Shown here one piece after another: positions 52,781-60,579 of a stretch of 64,000 nucleotides of DNA (the first letter of the stretch is position 1; every line of letters starts with the position of its first letter). A program made the translations under genes and the position numbers. This stretch comes from an uncultured Clostridia bacterium (lineage in GTDB: Bacteria > Bacillota > Clostridia > Oscillospirales > CAG-272): the NCBI GenBank assembly GCA_947631765.1, contig CANRMP010000004.1, positions 62,001 through 126,000 on the forward strand, in the 5' to 3' direction. The notes below the pieces were generated by a model. That model was not told the DNA's origin. It saw only the letters and a program-made list of their open reading frames with translations, and did no database searches.

Positions 52781-53743
52781 TTATTTCTTTTTCTTCTTAC
52801 CTGAAGACTCATCCTTTTCGTCAACCACCGAAACGAAAATGTCTTCAAGGTTTGCGCCCATGGATTCAAAGCCTATCATTGTCCAGCCTCTTGCCACTAT
52901 GGCGTTAAAGAGCATCTTCCTTATATCCACACCGGGCGTGCTCTCGACAAGGAAGGAGGTACTGTCAAGGTCGTTGTTTCCGAGTATCTCGGCGTACGCC
53001 ACGCCTGTCACCGAACGGATGGTATTCAAAATGTCCTTTGCGGGACCGCACACCTTAAGGCACATGCGGCGGGTGCCGCTGAACAGCTCGTCTATGTTCT
53101 CGGTCTTCTCGTTTGCGACTATCTTACCCTTGTTTATAATGATAATCCTGTCGCAGACCGCCTGAACCTCGGGCAGAATATGGGTTGAAAGTATCACCGT
53201 ATGGTTCTTTCCGAGCTCTTTGATTAAGTTCCTTATTTCAATAATCTGCTTAGGGTCAAGACCGACTGTCGGCTCGTCGAAAATAATGACCTTCGGATTG
53301 CCGACAAGCGCCTGCGCAATACCCACTCTCTGGCGGTATCCCTTTGACAGATTCCTTATAACTCTGTTGTATACGTCGGTGATTTTAACCGTGTCGCATA
53401 TCTCTTTTAAGTGCTTCTCTCGGTTGAGCTTGCAGCTTTTCAGATCATATATAAAATTCAGATATTCCTTGACCGTCATTTCAAGATAAAGCGGAGGGAA
53501 CTCGGGCAGATAGCCTATCTGCCTTTTTGCCTCTATGGGGTTGTCAAGTATGTTGATTCCGTTAATCTCGGCGGTGCCTTCGGTGCTTGACAGGTATCCC
53601 GTGAGCATACTCATTGTGGTGGTCTTTCCCGCGCCGTTCGGTCCGAGAAATCCGACAATTTCCCCTTCCTCGACAGAAAAACTGATTCCCGCGACCGCAA
53701 CCTTGTCGCCGAACCGCTTTACCAGATTCTCAATTTTAATCAT
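52781..53743 (-). CDS. ABC transporter ATP-binding protein (GldA-like)
   Basis: A 320-residue ATPase. Walker A GPNGAGKTT (~34-42), the signature NLSKGYRQRVGIAQAL (~132-147), Walker B KVIIFDEPTVGLD (~153-165) and the H-loop STHILPE (~187-193) are intact. A C-terminal ~90-residue extension (RRMCLKVCGPAKDIL onward) and a Lys-rich tail follow, as in GldA/NatA-like proteins. It powers the permease of the next gene. First gene of a six-gene operon. Confidence 0.93.
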   Translation of the reverse strand: MIKIENLVKRFGDKVAVAGISFSVEEGEIVGFLGPNGAGKTTTMSMLTGYLSSTEGTAEINGINILDNPIEAKRQIGYLPEFPPLYLEMTVKEYLNFIYDLKSCKLNREKHLKEICDTVKITDVYNRVIRNLSKGYRQRVGIAQALVGNPKVIIFDEPTVGLDPKQIIEIRNLIKELGKNHTVILSTHILPEVQAVCDRIIIINKGKIVANEKTENIDELFSGTRRMCLKVCGPAKDILNTIRSVTGVAYAEILGNNDLDSTSFLVESTPGVDIRKMLFNAIVARGWTMIGFESMGANLEDIFVSVVDEKDESSGKKKKK

Positions 53744-53767
53744 ATAAGGTAATCCAAATCCTTTCTT

Positions 53768-53785
53768 TTCGGGTGCTTGCCCGAA
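53768..53785 (-). other. leader hairpin of the Gld-like operon
   Basis: TTCGGG/CCCGAA with a six-base loop, between the predicted promoter and the AAAGGA ribosome site of the ATPase gene. There is no T-run, so it is not a terminator. Confidence 0.4.
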
Positions 53786-53815
53786 TATTCCTTAAATTAT
53801 AACAGTATACAGAGT

Positions 53816-53841
53816 ATTATATCATTTATTTGTAAATAAAT
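53816..53841 (-). promoter_or_regulatory. extended -10 promoter with overlapping palindrome, Gld-like operon
   Basis: On the minus strand TGATATAAT (53824-53816) is an extended -10 element; no good -35 box is present. Directly upstream is a perfect palindrome ATTTATTT-GT-AAATAAAT (53824-53841), placed where a repressor or activator would act. A second TATAAT lies nearer the gene. Confidence 0.55.
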
Positions 53842-53873
53842 CTTTAATTTTGCGTGTGCTATCTGTAATTATA

Positions 53874-54659
53874 TCAAAGCGAAATTACGGCGCACATCGT
53901 TCCCCTCATTCCTTTGCCGTATCTGTGCGAAAAGAATAACTCGGGATGACAGCAGGTGCATTCCTTGCAAACACTTATACTGCTTTCCTCTATCCCGCTT
54001 TTTTTAAGATAGTAAATATTCATGCCGACAATATCCGCTCTGAATTTTCCCTCTCCCGCCTTTTTTACGTACCTTGAGGCGCACTCGCTTCCCATATAAG
54101 AGGCAACCTCATCAAAAAAATCCTTACCCACCTCATAACAGCAAGGATGTATGCACGCGCCGATTGCCGCCTTAATGTTTTTGACGTCTGCCCCGCAGGA
54201 TATCATTTGCTTTACCCCGTTTTCGGCAATACCTCGGCTTGCCCCTCTCCAGCCGGCGTGAAGCGCACCTATTACCCGATTTTTTTCGTCGTACAGCAGT
54301 ATCGGCGCGCAGTCTGCCACCTTTACGCAAAGCACAACCCCAAGGCTTTTTGAAACAAAGCCGTCGCAGTCGTCAAACACCTTGCCGGCGTCACGGTCAT
54401 CGACAATTCTTACGTTTGTCGAATGAATTTGCCTTGCTCTTATAAGAGAGGAGTAAGAAAGCCCCTTGACGCTCAAAAAACGCTCGAAATTTGTTCTGAC
54501 GTTTTCCGGGCTGTCCCCTCGGTTTTCGCCTAAATTAAGCGAGACAAGATGCGGCAGGCTGCTGACTCCCGCGCATCTTGTGGAAAACATATGTGGGGTT
54601 GTTATATTGTCTGACGAAAAGGCGACAACGCCGTTGTCATATACCGTTTTTACAAACAC
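53874..54659 (-). CDS. pgeF: YfiH/PgeF-family laccase-domain protein (purine nucleoside phosphorylase-like)
   Basis: A 261-residue protein of the Cu-oxidase_4 (DUF152) family. Conserved elements: FSTRCAGVS, LNLGENRGDSPENV, ARQIHSTNV, KVADCAPILLYD, HAGWRGASRGI with the zinc His, and GACIHPCCYEVG with the Cys. Members act on purine nucleosides or correct peptidoglycan precursors (PgeF); the specific activity here is not known. It starts with GTG, preceded by GGAGG at good spacing. It is the last gene of the unit with dnaC-like, dnaD-like, rex and isocitrate dehydrogenase. Confidence 0.9.
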   Translation of the reverse strand: MFVKTVYDNGVVAFSSDNITTPHMFSTRCAGVSSLPHLVSLNLGENRGDSPENVRTNFERFLSVKGLSYSSLIRARQIHSTNVRIVDDRDAGKVFDDCDGFVSKSLGVVLCVKVADCAPILLYDEKNRVIGALHAGWRGASRGIAENGVKQMISCGADVKNIKAAIGACIHPCCYEVGKDFFDEVASYMGSECASRYVKKAGEGKFRADIVGMNIYYLKKSGIEESSISVCKECTCCHPELFFSHRYGKGMRGTMCAVISL

Positions 54660-54676
54660 AAAAGCCTCCGGAAATA

Positions 54677-55645
54677 TTAAGTCTTTAAAAATCTTATATC
54701 CTTGCCCTGAAAACGCATGGGAGTAAACTCGCCAAAAAGCCTCGACGCTATTCTGTCGGTGTATTTTGACCTCATCTCGCCCTGACTGAGATTGGTATTA
54801 ATAATTATCGGTCTTCCTTTGACTATCCTTGTATTGACTATGTTGTAAATACAGCTGACCGTAAACTGAGTTATACTCTCGCTTCCGAGGTCGTCTATAA
54901 TCAGCAGATCGCAGTCAAAATACCTGTGGGTGTCGTTTTCTCCCGCGCCGCCCGACCTGCCGAAGCGGTCAGCCTCAAAATCGCTTAAAATATTCTGCGC
55001 ACTGCTGTAGCAAACGTCAAATCCCTTCTCAATCACCACTGCGGCAATAGAGGTTGAAAGATGAGTTTTGCCAAGTCCGGTATTTCCCGAAAGCAGCAGA
55101 CATTCGGAGGTGCTCTCGTTAAAGCGGGTGGCGTACCTGCAGCACATGTCAAAGTAGTGCCGCATTAGGTTATAAGCTTCCCTGTCGTAAGAGTAAAAGT
55201 CGAGCGAAAAGGTCTCAAATTTTTGAGTTTCAAAGAGCTTATCGATTCCAGCGCTCTTCATGCCCTCATAAACAAGCATTTTTTTCATGCAGGAGCACAT
55301 CTTGGAGCCGTTTGTTCCGGTGTCGGAGCATATGGGGCAGGTGTACTTTATGTCAAGATAGTTTTCCCCATAGCCGTATCTTACAAGCAGTTCACGCTTT
55401 TGTGCCTGAAGCTCGAGGTTGTCAAGGCGTATACGGTCGATTCGCTCTTCGAGATTTTCCTTGCCCTTTGCTATTTCGTCCATGACGAGTAATCCGGTTC
55501 GGGAAAGCTCGCCGTCTATGTTTTTTATATCGGGGTGACTCTCGTGTACCTCAAGAAGGCGAGTCTTCGCCTCTTCTATGGCGTTCTCTCTTCTCTTGGC
55601 AAGCTCGCTTTTGACCTTTGATATATTTTCCCTGTTATATCCCAT
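54677..55645 (-). CDS. dnaC: DnaC/DnaI-type helicase loader ATPase
   Basis: A 322-residue AAA+ protein. The N-terminal helical part contains a zinc-finger-like CPICSDTG...CSCMK (~104-120). The ATPase domain has Walker A SGNTGLGKTH (~172-181), Walker B CDLLIIDDLGSE (~240-251) and the sensor segment INTNLSQGEM. It loads the replicative helicase DnaB. The dnaD-like gene lies directly upstream, and the two proteins work together in Firmicutes priming. AGGAG precedes the ATG by 13 bases. Confidence 0.9.
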   Translation of the reverse strand: MGYNRENISKVKSELAKRRENAIEEAKTRLLEVHESHPDIKNIDGELSRTGLLVMDEIAKGKENLEERIDRIRLDNLELQAQKRELLVRYGYGENYLDIKYTCPICSDTGTNGSKMCSCMKKMLVYEGMKSAGIDKLFETQKFETFSLDFYSYDREAYNLMRHYFDMCCRYATRFNESTSECLLLSGNTGLGKTHLSTSIAAVVIEKGFDVCYSSAQNILSDFEADRFGRSGGAGENDTHRYFDCDLLIIDDLGSESITQFTVSCIYNIVNTRIVKGRPIIINTNLSQGEMRSKYTDRIASRLFGEFTPMRFQGKDIRFLKT

Positions 55646-55676
55646 ATTTATGACAGCTCTCCTGTAAAAATTACGG

Positions 55677-56699
55677 CTATGTAGCGCCCTCTGTATTGCC
55701 CGCTTCCTCTTCGACCTCCCTTAAATGTCTTTCAAGACTGCGTTTTAGCGCGCTCTCGAAAAATTCGTCGGTGTCAAAGGAACCGCCTTCCTTTTCCTTT
55801 TGCTCCTTTTTCTTTCGGTATGCTTCAATACCCGCAAAGACCTCTTCACTGCTTTTGTAGCCCGAATCTATCCAGTTTGAGAGGACCCTATTCATATATG
55901 GCATGGACGCGGAGCCCGTGTTGTTTACCGCCACCTCATAGGCTATCTCGATTATGTCGGGCGATATGTCAAGTTCGGTCCACCTTTCGACAAACTTCTT
56001 TTCCTTTGCGGTGAGCGCCCTTGACTTTAGCCCGCAGAGCTTTCTGACAAGTCCCTCAACGCTGTGAAAACGCCTTAAAAATTCAAGCTTTTCCTCAAGC
56101 GCCGCTATCGCTGTGACCCCTTCGTCAATAAAGCTTTTTGCGGTTTTTTCGACGTAAGGAACGCTCCTTTTGTCTATTTGACTGCAATATGAGCAAAGAA
56201 GCAGCACGTATTCGCAGTCAAGCCCGTAATATTCCCGAAGTGAAAGCATTTTGTTTATTTCAAGAGGAGTGAATATTCTGCCCAGTATTTTCTGACATTC
56301 GTCAATATATGCGCCAAGCATAGGCTCCGCGGAAAAAAGCCGCTCTATCTCCTCGCCCGTGTAATGGGGAATATCACCCGATATGACGGTGGTGACAACG
56401 CCGCCGTTTTTCCCTTTTGTCTCCTTGACAGTGACCTTTGCGCCTCTTTGCTTTGTCTCGCGCTCATCCTCACATAGTATTCCTGCGCCGCGCCAGAAGC
56501 CTATTGCGGCGTTCACCGCGCTCTCTTCAAGCTTTAGCTCCCCCGCAACACTTGAAATATCTATTTCGTCTTTTAGCCTGTTTTGCGAGAGCAGGTATAT
56601 GAGAACCGAAAGCTCACTGCAAGTGACCCCGGGAAGAAGGCTTGCCACCTTTTCGGGCAGAACCGTCACACCGTCCCCGTATTCTACCTTAAGTCTCAT
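55677..56699 (-). CDS. dnaD: DnaD-domain replication initiation protein
   Basis: A 340-residue protein. An N-terminal winged-helix region (~18-95) is followed by two DnaB_2/DnaD C-terminal-type repeats: FTPLEINKMLSLREYYGLDCEYVL (in part) near residue 155, and a second ending in YMNRVLSNWIDSGYKSSEEV (~285-304). The acidic tail is Glu-rich. It works with DnaA, DnaB and the loader in replication start or restart. It lies between rex and the loader gene on the same strand. No strong ribosome site is seen before the ATG. Confidence 0.88.
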   Translation of the reverse strand: MRLKVEYGDGVTVLPEKVASLLPGVTCSELSVLIYLLSQNRLKDEIDISSVAGELKLEESAVNAAIGFWRGAGILCEDERETKQRGAKVTVKETKGKNGGVVTTVISGDIPHYTGEEIERLFSAEPMLGAYIDECQKILGRIFTPLEINKMLSLREYYGLDCEYVLLLCSYCSQIDKRSVPYVEKTAKSFIDEGVTAIAALEEKLEFLRRFHSVEGLVRKLCGLKSRALTAKEKKFVERWTELDISPDIIEIAYEVAVNNTGSASMPYMNRVLSNWIDSGYKSSEEVFAGIEAYRKKKEQKEKEGGSFDTDEFFESALKRSLERHLREVEEEAGNTEGAT

Positions 56700-56724
56700 T
56701 GCTTAAAATTACATTGCAGTTTTT

Positions 56725-57387
56725 TTACTGCATGTCGTCCTTGTTTGATTTATTGTTGTTTTTTATCTCATAGCACAAAGTCATAAGCCTGTCCCCGAGA
56801 TGAACGTTTTGCACCGTCACCCGATTTTCGAGTTTAAGCTCCACGCCGGTAAAATTCCATATCCCGCGAACACCGATATTTGCAAGCCTTTCGCCCGTCT
56901 CCATTGCCGCGTTTTTGGGAACGGTAAGCACCGCAATATCGACTCTGTTCTCGCTCACATAAGCTTCAAGCTCGTCCATAGAATAAATATGCAGACCGTT
57001 TATTTCATTGCCGACAATATTTTCGTCAACGTCGAACATCGCCTTTAAAATCACTCCGCGATTTACAAAGGTGCTTGCGGCTGAGAGCGCGTGTCCCAAA
57101 TTTCCGGCTCCGATAATTATTGCGGTATACGCCTCATTGACTCCTAAAATATCAGATATCTTGCCGAAAAGGTATTTGACGTTGTAGCCGTATCCCTGCT
57201 GTCCGAATCCTCCGAAGCAGTTGAGATCCTGTCTTATTTGAGAGGCAGTCACGTTCATAAGCTTTGAAAGCTCCGAGCTGCTGATTCTCAGAATGTTGTC
57301 ATCAAGAAGTAAGCGAAGGTACCTGTAATATCTTGGCAGTCTGTTTCTCACTGCGTTTGAGACTCTTACCTGTTTTTCCTCTCGCAT
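56725..57387 (-). CDS. rex: redox-sensing transcriptional repressor Rex
   Basis: A 220-residue regulator. The N-terminal winged helix (VRNRLPRYYRYLRLLL, SSELSKLMNVTASQIRQDLNCFG) is followed by a Rossmann domain with AIIIGAGNLGHAL (~90-102), and a domain-swapped C-terminal helix. Rex binds DNA when NADH is low and controls fermentation genes. The TAA stop sits within a small hairpin GCAGT/ACTGC. It is 45 bases after the isocitrate dehydrogenase gene. A Rex site (TTGTTAA-N4-TTAACAA) was not found near it. Confidence 0.95.
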   Translation of the reverse strand: MREEKQVRVSNAVRNRLPRYYRYLRLLLDDNILRISSSELSKLMNVTASQIRQDLNCFGGFGQQGYGYNVKYLFGKISDILGVNEAYTAIIIGAGNLGHALSAASTFVNRGVILKAMFDVDENIVGNEINGLHIYSMDELEAYVSENRVDIAVLTVPKNAAMETGERLANIGVRGIWNFTGVELKLENRVTVQNVHLGDRLMTLCYEIKNNNKSNKDDMQ

Positions 57388-57432
57388 TTTTTACCTCCCG
57401 CTCTTTTTTATAAATCTTTTTATTTTATAAAA

Positions 57433-58602
57433 TTAAAGGGTTTTTAGCGTGCCTTTGACGTAATTTGCAAACTCCTCGCAGGTGCAGCCCGTGTCTCTTC
57501 CGGTGACGGTCAGCTCCTTTTCCTCAAACATGCAGATATCAAGCGCTCTTGCAAGCTTGTTTGCCTTTTCCTGATATCCTATATGAGAGAGCAGAAGCAC
57601 GGCGGCGCGAAGCATCGAGCAGGGGTCTGCGTACTTTGCCCGCCCCTCCTTTACCATTCTCGGAGCGCTTCCGTGAATTGCCTCAAACATCGCGTATCTT
57701 TTACCGATATTGGCGCTTCCCGCAGTGCCGACGCCTCCTTGGAACTCGGCCGCCTCGTCGGTTATTATATCGCCGTACAGATTGGGAAGGATAAAGACCT
57801 TGAAATCTCTTCTGCGCTTCTCGTCAACAAGCTTTGCGGTCATTATGTCGATAAACCACTCGTCGGTTGTGATATCGGGGTATTCCTTTGCCATTTCCTC
57901 GCAAATGCGAAGGAATTTGCCGTCGGTTGTCTTTATAACGTTGGCTTTTGTGACAATCGACACGCGGTCCTTGCCATTTGCCTTGGCGTACTCAAAAGCC
58001 AGTCTTGCAATTCTTTTTGTACCCTCTGTTGTGGTGACGACAAAATCCATGCCGAGATCGTCGGTAACGTGTATGCCCTTTGAGCCGACGACATACGAGC
58101 CCTCGGTATTCTCGCGGAAGAAGGTCCAGTCTATTCCCTTTTCGGGCACGCAGACAGGGCGAACGTTTGCGTAAAGGTCAAGCTCCTTTCTCATTGCGAC
58201 GTTGGCGGACTCAATGTTAGGCCACGGGTCACCCGCGCGCGGCGTTGTGGTCGGTCCTTTAAGTATAACGTGACATTTTTTAAGCTCTGCAAGCACGTCG
58301 TCCGGAATTGCCTTGTTGCAAGCCGCCCGATTTTCTATTGTCAGCCCGTCGATAACGCGAAATTCAACCTTGCCTGAGGCTACCTCGTCCGAGAGCATAT
58401 CGCAAAGCACGCTTTGCGCCGCCGCGGTAATTGTCGGACCTATGCCGTCTCCGCCGCATATTCCGATTATTATTTTATCGAGCGAAGAATAGTCGATACT
58501 CTCCTTTGCGGCGTTTATCCTGTCAACTCTTTCAAGCTGTTCTTCAAGTAATTTTTTGAATTTTTCTGTAGCAGAGGCTATCTGCTCTTCATATTTTTTC
58601 AT
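57433..58602 (-). CDS. icd: isocitrate dehydrogenase (isocitrate/isopropylmalate family)
   Basis: A 389-residue enzyme. The NAD(P) and substrate motifs are GGDGIGPTI (~49-57), GPTTTPRAG, SANVAMRKELDLYANVRP (~127-144) which holds the Ser-Asn-Arg isocitrate residues, FFRENTEGSYV, and LPNLYGDIITDEAAEFQGG. A helical N-terminal extension of ~40 residues, absent in most relatives, precedes the fold. It oxidises isocitrate to 2-oxoglutarate for glutamate synthesis. Start is at 58602, overlapping the TGA of a 13-codon leader frame (ATGA). A hairpin separates the Shine-Dalgarno sequence from the start. Confidence 0.88.
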   Translation of the reverse strand: MKKYEEQIASATEKFKKLLEEQLERVDRINAAKESIDYSSLDKIIIGICGGDGIGPTITAAAQSVLCDMLSDEVASGKVEFRVIDGLTIENRAACNKAIPDDVLAELKKCHVILKGPTTTPRAGDPWPNIESANVAMRKELDLYANVRPVCVPEKGIDWTFFRENTEGSYVVGSKGIHVTDDLGMDFVVTTTEGTKRIARLAFEYAKANGKDRVSIVTKANVIKTTDGKFLRICEEMAKEYPDITTDEWFIDIMTAKLVDEKRRRDFKVFILPNLYGDIITDEAAEFQGGVGTAGSANIGKRYAMFEAIHGSAPRMVKEGRAKYADPCSMLRAAVLLLSHIGYQEKANKLARALDICMFEEKELTVTGRDTGCTCEEFANYVKGTLKTL

Positions 58603-58613
58603 GATTTAACAGT

Positions 58614-58640
58614 GCTCGAGGGGCTCGAGCGTCCTTTCAT
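58614..58640 (-). promoter_or_regulatory. Shine-Dalgarno, hairpin and leader frame before icd
   Basis: On the minus strand AAAGGACG (58637-58630) is followed by the stem GCTCGAG/CTCGAGC (58630-58614) with a three-base loop, then 11 bases to the ATG of icd. When the stem forms, the Shine-Dalgarno sequence moves from 30 to about 12 bases from the start. A frame of 13 codons, from an ATG at 58640, ends in TGA overlapping the icd ATG. Confidence 0.5.
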
Positions 58641-58699
58641 TAATTTGTGTATATTTGTTACTTCATACAATGTATATTGCTATGTATGACCGAATGAAG

Positions 58700-58836
58700 T
58701 TTCCACACTTTCCACATGGTTTTCCACAGTTTTGGTGGGAACTTGAGCAGTTTGTCTGTGGGAAATACGCTTTTGCACCGACTTGTGAAAAAAATAACCC
58801 TAAATTTTACCAAATTCGAGCCTTACCTGTGGAAAA
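58700..58836. other. cluster of DnaA-box-like sites beside an AT-rich tract
   Basis: Five sites lie in 137 bases: TTTCCACAC (58700-58708), CTTTCCACA (58708-58716), TTTTCCACA (58720-58728), its variant TTTCCCACA on the minus strand (58757-58765) and TTTTCCACA on the minus strand (58828-58836). The consensus is TTATCCACA. The next 90 bases (to ~58925) are over 80% A/T by eye. No gene is found from 58641 to 58929. Confidence 0.5.
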
Positions 58837-58929
58837 GTCGAATATGCATTTTTCTATGTATATTATACATTATTTTATTCATTTTTGAATGAATATTCAA
58901 ATTTTGTTTGTGCGTTTTTCACAAAAAAT

Positions 58930-59946
58930 TCAGAATGCGGCTTTACCCGAGCTTGCCTTGGCGTTAAGTGTTAAGGTCGCTCTGTTTCCCGCAAGAAATT
59001 CATAGTACCCCTGGGCTCCGATCATCGCGCCGTTATCCCCGCAAAGCGAAACGCTCGGCACGCACAGCTTTATTTTATGTGAGCTTGCAAAGTCCGAAAC
59101 GCCCTGTCTTAAATGGCTGTTTGCCGCAACTCCGCCTGCCATTACGAGCGTGTCAAAGCGGTACTTTGAATACGCCCTCTCAAGATTTTTTACAACAGAG
59201 GAGACCACAGCCTCTGTAAACGAGGCGGCAATGTCGGCGCGGTTTATCTCCTCGCCCCGCATTGTGCTGTTATGCACGTAATTTATTACCGCGCTTTTTA
59301 GTCCGCTGAATGAAAAATCAAGCGTATCGCCTATAAGCGCCGGCGCAAATTTAATAGCGTGCTTGTCACCCTTGGCGGCAAGAAGGTCCATTTGTGCGCC
59401 CGCGGGGTAACAAAGCCCCAAAACTCTTCCCACCTTGTCAAAGGCTTCGCCCGCCGCGTCGTCGCGAGTTCTGCCCACTCCTTCAAATTCTGTGGCGCTT
59501 TTGACATAGGTCAGGGAGGTGTGTCCTCCCGAGACAATAAGGGCAAAGAAAGGAGCTTCAAGCTCCGGATATTCAAAATACGCGGCGGCAACGTGACCTT
59601 TTATGTGATTTACCCCGACAAGCGGCTTACTCTGAGCATAGGCAAGTCCTTTTGCAAAATTCACTCCTACAAGCAGGGAGCCAATAAGCCCCGGAGTGGA
59701 GGTGACAGCGACAGCATCTATATTTTCAATGGTAACGCCGGCGTCACCAAGGGCAAGGCTTGTGAGCGAGGATATACATTCGGCGTGAGCGCGGCTTGCA
59801 ATTTCGGGAACAACTCCGCCGTAAAGGGCGTGAGTACTGATTTGCGAGGCGATACGGTTTGAATGTATTTTTCTTACCCCCCGCCCCATTTCGACAACCG
59901 CGATTGAGGTCTCATCACATGAGGATTCTATTCCAAGTATCAACAT
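58930..59946 (-). CDS. tsaD: tRNA N6-adenosine threonylcarbamoyltransferase
   Basis: A 338-residue ASKHA-fold protein. ESSCDETSIAVVE (~6-18), GGVVPEIASRAHAE (~43-56), the metal-binding His pair in NHIKGHVAA (~115-123), SGGHTSLTYV (~146-155) and the C-terminal CGDNGAMIGAQG are present. It transfers the threonylcarbamoyl group to A37 of ANN-reading tRNAs. rimI lies two genes upstream, a common partner; tsaB and tsaE are not in the window. A TsaC homologue is also not seen. GGATAAG is ~17 bases before the ATG. Confidence 0.96.
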   Translation of the reverse strand: MLILGIESSCDETSIAVVEMGRGVRKIHSNRIASQISTHALYGGVVPEIASRAHAECISSLTSLALGDAGVTIENIDAVAVTSTPGLIGSLLVGVNFAKGLAYAQSKPLVGVNHIKGHVAAAYFEYPELEAPFFALIVSGGHTSLTYVKSATEFEGVGRTRDDAAGEAFDKVGRVLGLCYPAGAQMDLLAAKGDKHAIKFAPALIGDTLDFSFSGLKSAVINYVHNSTMRGEEINRADIAASFTEAVVSSVVKNLERAYSKYRFDTLVMAGGVAANSHLRQGVSDFASSHKIKLCVPSVSLCGDNGAMIGAQGYYEFLAGNRATLTLNAKASSGKAAF

Positions 59947-60001
59947 TTTGTTTTGCAGACTTATCCTTTTTAAAATATATAGCTTAAAAGCGGGAAATAT
60001 C

Positions 60002-60559
60002 TCATCTTAACCTTTTGCCGTACCAATATGCGCGCACAAGCGGAACAAACAAAAACATCCAAATGGCGTATACGATAATATTCATCAGATATGCCAAAGG
60101 TGCAAAGGCAAAAAGCTTTGCAAAGCTGTATTGGGCAATATACGCCGTCGGGAAGAAGGGCACCTTGTAATCAAATATCAGCCCGACAATAAACAGCGGC
60201 GCCATGAACACGGCGTAAAATACAACGCTCTTTAACATGCGCTCTTTTAAATATGAAGCGTACTCTCCTAAAAGGCTGAACTCCCTTTCGTATGACTTTG
60301 TGACGTATTTGTTTTTCTCAACCGGATTTGCCCTGTAAATTAAGAGCGCCGTGACAAGGTAGAGTACAAAGCAGAGCAGGTTTCGAATGTTTTCAATAAC
60401 GGCGCGGGCGTCCTTTCCGTTTCTTAAATACAGCTCATTGTAAATGCCCGAGGTCAAAAAGTTAATAATAAGCCATATAAGCCAAAAAATCAGATTGCAC
60501 GCCGCAAAATATATTATTCCGAACAGCAGCTCGGAAAAAAATCGCTTACCGCTTTTCAC
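60002..60559 (-). CDS. hypothetical membrane protein, four helices
   Basis: A 185-residue protein that I do not recognise. Helices are at about residues 10-35, 58-76, 110-130 and 140-172; the N and C termini are basic. It starts with GTG after AAGGAAG (12-base spacing). It lies between rimI and tsaD on the same strand, so it may be co-expressed with them; no function is claimed. Confidence 0.65.
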   Translation of the reverse strand: MKSGKRFFSELLFGIIYFAACNLIFWLIWLIINFLTSGIYNELYLRNGKDARAVIENIRNLLCFVLYLVTALLIYRANPVEKNKYVTKSYEREFSLLGEYASYLKERMLKSVVFYAVFMAPLFIVGLIFDYKVPFFPTAYIAQYSFAKLFAFAPLAYLMNIIVYAIWMFLFVPLVRAYWYGKRLR

Positions 60560-60579
60560 AATATGACATACTTCCTTTT

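Noticed and set aside
58600-58700. Possible Rex operator TTGTATGAAGTAACAA upstream of icd
   Set aside because: Half-sites TTGT and ACAA are present but the length is 16, not 18, and the inner TTAA/TTAA bases are missing.
58700-58925. Chromosomal origin of replication
   Set aside because: No dnaA/dnaN nearby and all genes on both sides run the same way. Kept only as a DnaA-box-like cluster.
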